From: Taibaiella sp.
GTDB taxonomy: Bacteria > Bacteroidota > Bacteroidia > Chitinophagales > Chitinophagaceae
Length of the DNA stretch: 6,986 nucleotides
Direction: 5' to 3'
NCBI GenBank assembly: GCA_019454705.1
Contig: JACFNS010000136.1
Location: forward strand, 1 to 6,986
Under the pieces are notes generated by a model that did not search any database, was not told where the DNA came from, and saw nothing but the letters and a program-made list of their open reading frames with translations. Positions 5,102 to 6,986 of this stretch are shown in pieces; the stretch's first letter is position 1; each line of letters starts with the position of its first letter. The translations under genes and the position numbers were made by a program.

Positions 5102-6151
5102 TCAATAGAAATGCGGGCAAAGCGTACGGCTCTTTTCATACAGCGGGTCGCGGAAGAGGCCGGTTTTAGACAGGCTCAGTTCGAAACCGCCGCGTAGCCT
5201 GCTGGCATCTGTCAGCTTAGATACATTGGTATCGTAGCTCAGCCCTACCGATAAATCTTTATAACGGACTTTCACAACAGGTATTATGGCATCGCCTACA
5301 CGATAAAACACGCCGCCGTAAATAGAAAACAATATAGCAGTAGAGCTGGGAGGCATTTTGTTCCAACCAATCAACCCACCACCGATGATTTCAGTATATG
5401 TGCCTTGCTGCATAAAGTTCGCGTGCAGTTGGTAGCTGAATACCTCGCTGGCTTGTACACTCACCCCGGCATTAGCGTTCCAGCGTATGCCTATGTTAAT
5501 GTTCCTGTCGCTGTAAAAGGAATATTTGGGGCGAGAGAAGTGGTAGCCTGATACCCCTACTACATAACTCACATTATTATCCTGCCCCGTAGTACCGTTC
5601 AGGCTGATACCGGAACCAATATCCCACTGGGTGAAACTGGGGTCGGGCAATACCTCGCCCGTGGGGTTGGCAGGGTCGTATTCTCCATTCTGAAACTGGT
5701 TGTCGAACGTGGCCTTGGAGGGGTCGAAGCTGCGCTGAATAAATCCACCTGTAAAACCTACAGAGAGGAAAGTGTTCTGCTCCCTGCTCAGCGATTTATT
5801 GTAATTGATAGCCGGGTACAGGCTGGTAGTCTGCAGACTGATGCTGCCCGCCTTATCGTAATATGCCAGCAGGCCAACACTTACAAAGTCATTCGCCTCG
5901 CCACGTACGGGTATGCGTGTTTCCGCATTCACCACCGCTGTCTGGAAAGGTTTGCTGATGCTGCTCCACTGGTTACGGTACACCACCCCTACCTTATAAT
6001 CACCGGTAAAGATACCTGTGAGTGCAGGGTTGCGAAGGATGGATGTTTCGTAAAACTGCGAAAAGTGTATGTCCTGTCCCTGCGCCATACTTGCGCATAG
6101 CAATAATGCGAATCCGCCTGCCTTTTTAAAAATCTGCTTCATACTCCTCAT
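5102..6151 (-). CDS. PorP/SprF-family outer-membrane protein (type IX secretion)
   Basis: This is a predicted outer-membrane beta-barrel of the PorP/SprF family, which helps export or anchor surface proteins that use the type IX secretion system; SprF does this for the gliding adhesin SprB. The 349-residue protein starts with a signal peptide: basic KQIFKK, hydrophobic FALLLCASMA, and likely cleavage after AQG (residue 25). The mature protein begins with the family hallmark QDIHFSQFYETSILRNPALTG, followed by alternating aromatic and glycine-rich strands, and ends with CPHF like other members. ATG 6151 is used here. ATG 6142, three codons in, gives a tidier signal peptide, but an AGGAG only one base before it is too close to decide. 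The gene lies 11 bp downstream of the gliding-type C-terminal-domain protein and is probably cotranscribed with it. Which paralogue this is cannot be told from sequence alone. Confidence 0.93.
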   Translation of the reverse strand: MRSMKQIFKKAGGFALLLCASMAQGQDIHFSQFYETSILRNPALTGIFTGDYKVGVVYRNQWSSISKPFQTAVVNAETRIPVRGEANDFVSVGLLAYYDKAGSISLQTTSLYPAINYNKSLSREQNTFLSVGFTGGFIQRSFDPSKATFDNQFQNGEYDPANPTGEVLPDPSFTQWDIGSGISLNGTTGQDNNVSYVVGVSGYHFSRPKYSFYSDRNINIGIRWNANAGVSVQASEVFSYQLHANFMQQGTYTEIIGGGLIGWNKMPPSSTAILFSIYGGVFYRVGDAIIPVVKVRYKDLSVGLSYDTNVSKLTDASRLRGGFELSLSKTGLFRDPLYEKSRTLCPHFY

Positions 6152-6162
6152 TCATCTATGGG

Positions 6163-6986
6163 TTAACGGATAATAGTTACATCACCTTTCAGTTTCAGCA
6201 GATCGCCGTTTTCGCAATAAGCTTCCACTGTCCACACATACACGTCGGGCGGCAGTTGCGCACCGTTGAAATTACCATCCCAGCCGTATGTTTTATCGTT
6301 TACAGATACATCTGTACGTTCATACATTACCTGTCCCCAGCGATTGTACACCCTGAAAGACTTGAGCGTAGTAATACCCGTACCGCGCACCATGAATATG
6401 TCGTTCACACCATCACCATTGGGCGTAAAGGTGTTAGGTACAAACAACTGGCTTTCATCGCACATTACTTTTATGGTGACATTGGCTGAGTCAACGCACT
6501 CGTACCTGGAAAACACCTTAACCGTATAGGTAGTGGTTTTAAATGGTGATGCAATTGGATTCGAACATGTTTCGCAGGACAACGTAGCTGACGGCGACCA
6601 GAGGAAACGGGCTATATGCGTGCCCGATGCCAGCAGGTCGGCACTGGTACCTGCTACAATGGTATTTTCGCCACGTACAGTTACAGTGGGTTTGGGGTGT
6701 ACCGTCAGGTCTACATGACTGGTATCGGGTATGCAGCTTCCTTCGTAAGCCACAACCCTGTATTTTGTGGTTTCCCATGGAGACGCAATAGGATTGGCAC
6801 TTGTATAATCATCCAACGAAGCCGATGGCGACCATATATAAGTGCGCGCCCCTGAAACGTTTAATGTAAATGTTTCGCCCTGGCATATTTCTCCACCTAT
6901 ACCCACTATGCTTACTACATGCGTTTTCAAATCCACAACACTGGTAGCTGTATCCTGGCAACCATTTATATCCGTACCTATAACCG
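6163..6986 (-). CDS. Type IX-secreted repeat protein, gliding-type C-terminal domain (5' end outside window)
   Basis: This is the C-terminal end of a probably large exported surface protein. The frame stays open to the window edge. The GTG at 6934-6936 is not a believable start because the sequence before it reads GTDINGCQDTATSVV, the end of another repeat. Two full Ig/PKD-like repeats follow. The spacing between their WSPSA motifs (about 6834 and 6600) and between their NPIASP motifs is exactly 78 codons. From about 6450 to the end is the sorting domain of the CHU_C / gliding-motility type (type B signal). It contains VPNTFTPNGDGVNDIF and FRVYNRWGQVMYE, then WDGNFNGAQLPPDVYVW and a final KGDVTIIR. 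In relatives this domain directs passage through the type IX system to the cell surface. The adjoining PorP/SprF-like gene is its likely dedicated partner. The ligand or substrate of the missing N-terminal part is unknown. Confidence 0.93.
   Translation of the reverse strand, partial: VIGTDINGCQDTATSVVDLKTHVVSIVGIGGEICQGETFTLNVSGARTYIWSPSASLDDYTSANPIASPWETTKYRVVAYEGSCIPDTSHVDLTVHPKPTVTVRGENTIVAGTSADLLASGTHIARFLWSPSATLSCETCSNPIASPFKTTTYTVKVFSRYECVDSANVTIKVMCDESQLFVPNTFTPNGDGVNDIFMVRGTGITTLKSFRVYNRWGQVMYERTDVSVNDKTYGWDGNFNGAQLPPDVYVWTVEAYCENGDLLKLKGDVTIIR
6463..6915 (-). repeat. Two tandem 78-residue Ig/PKD-like repeats
   Basis: The units at about 6915-6691 and 6690-6463 share the order G..(C/V).G, WSPSA, NPIASP, TT.Y, and a C followed by a D-S/T motif. 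Their period is 234 bp. The first has cysteines in EICQG and EGSC. The second lacks the early cysteine but has SCETC, a C-x2-C pair common in such repeats. The tail of a third unit runs off the window end. Confidence 0.75.

Noticed and set aside
6934..6936. GTG as the start of the gliding-type C-terminal-domain protein
   Set aside because: The frame continues upstream to the window edge with clear repeat sequence (GTDINGC), no signal peptide follows the GTG, and an exported protein needs one.
1..6986. CRISPR array, tRNA or rRNA genes
   Set aside because: I saw no regularly spaced direct repeats with unique spacers and no tRNA-like or rRNA-like sequence. All repeats seen are short and are explained above.

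Overview
The window looks like chromosomal DNA from a member of the Bacteroidota, probably close to Chitinophagaceae. The main evidence is a PorP/SprF-family protein next to a protein with a gliding-motility-type (type IX secretion, type B) C-terminal domain. Supporting signs are a promoter-like TTTG / TAnnTTTG pair, AT-rich translation starts with weak Shine-Dalgarno sequences, and a groES-groEL pair with no CIRCE operator. The assignment is inferred from protein families, not from a search.

Layout. (1) 2-1211 is a complete IS4-type insertion sequence: a 382-residue DDE transposase on the minus strand, flanked by 21-bp inverted repeats that differ at one position. (2) 1212-1363 is a non-coding stretch with a candidate promoter, a 19-bp palindrome and a degenerate 8-bp tandem repeat. 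It leads into (3) 1364-2326 (+), an orphan gene whose N-terminal part resembles phage terminase small subunits; its middle is a GC-rich, hairpin-dense, in-frame segment. (4) 2341-2811 (-) is an AhpE/BCP-like peroxiredoxin that converges on the previous gene with 14 bp between them. (5) 2812-3026 is a divergent intergenic region with an 11-bp direct repeat. (6) 3027-3308 groES and 3383-5023 groEL (+) form the chaperonin operon, closed by a strong bidirectional terminator at 5057-5085. (7) 5102-6151 (-) is the PorP/SprF-like protein. (8) 6163 to the window end (-) is the C-terminal part of a large repeat-containing surface protein, open at its 5' end.

How the genes work together. The two minus-strand genes on the right form a recognisable pair: a secreted repeat adhesin-like protein carrying a type B sorting domain, followed 11 bp downstream by an outer-membrane PorP/SprF-like partner of the kind needed to export or anchor such proteins. 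The peroxiredoxin and the chaperonin operon are stress-related housekeeping genes that share a divergent control region. The left third (insertion sequence plus terminase-like orphan) is the accessory part. Its gene is visibly richer in GC than its neighbours and has no phage gene beside it in this window.

No stretch longer than about 215 bp lacks a gene. I do not see a convincing new multi-gene system. The most unusual element is the terminase-like orphan with its hairpin-rich insert and its structured upstream region.
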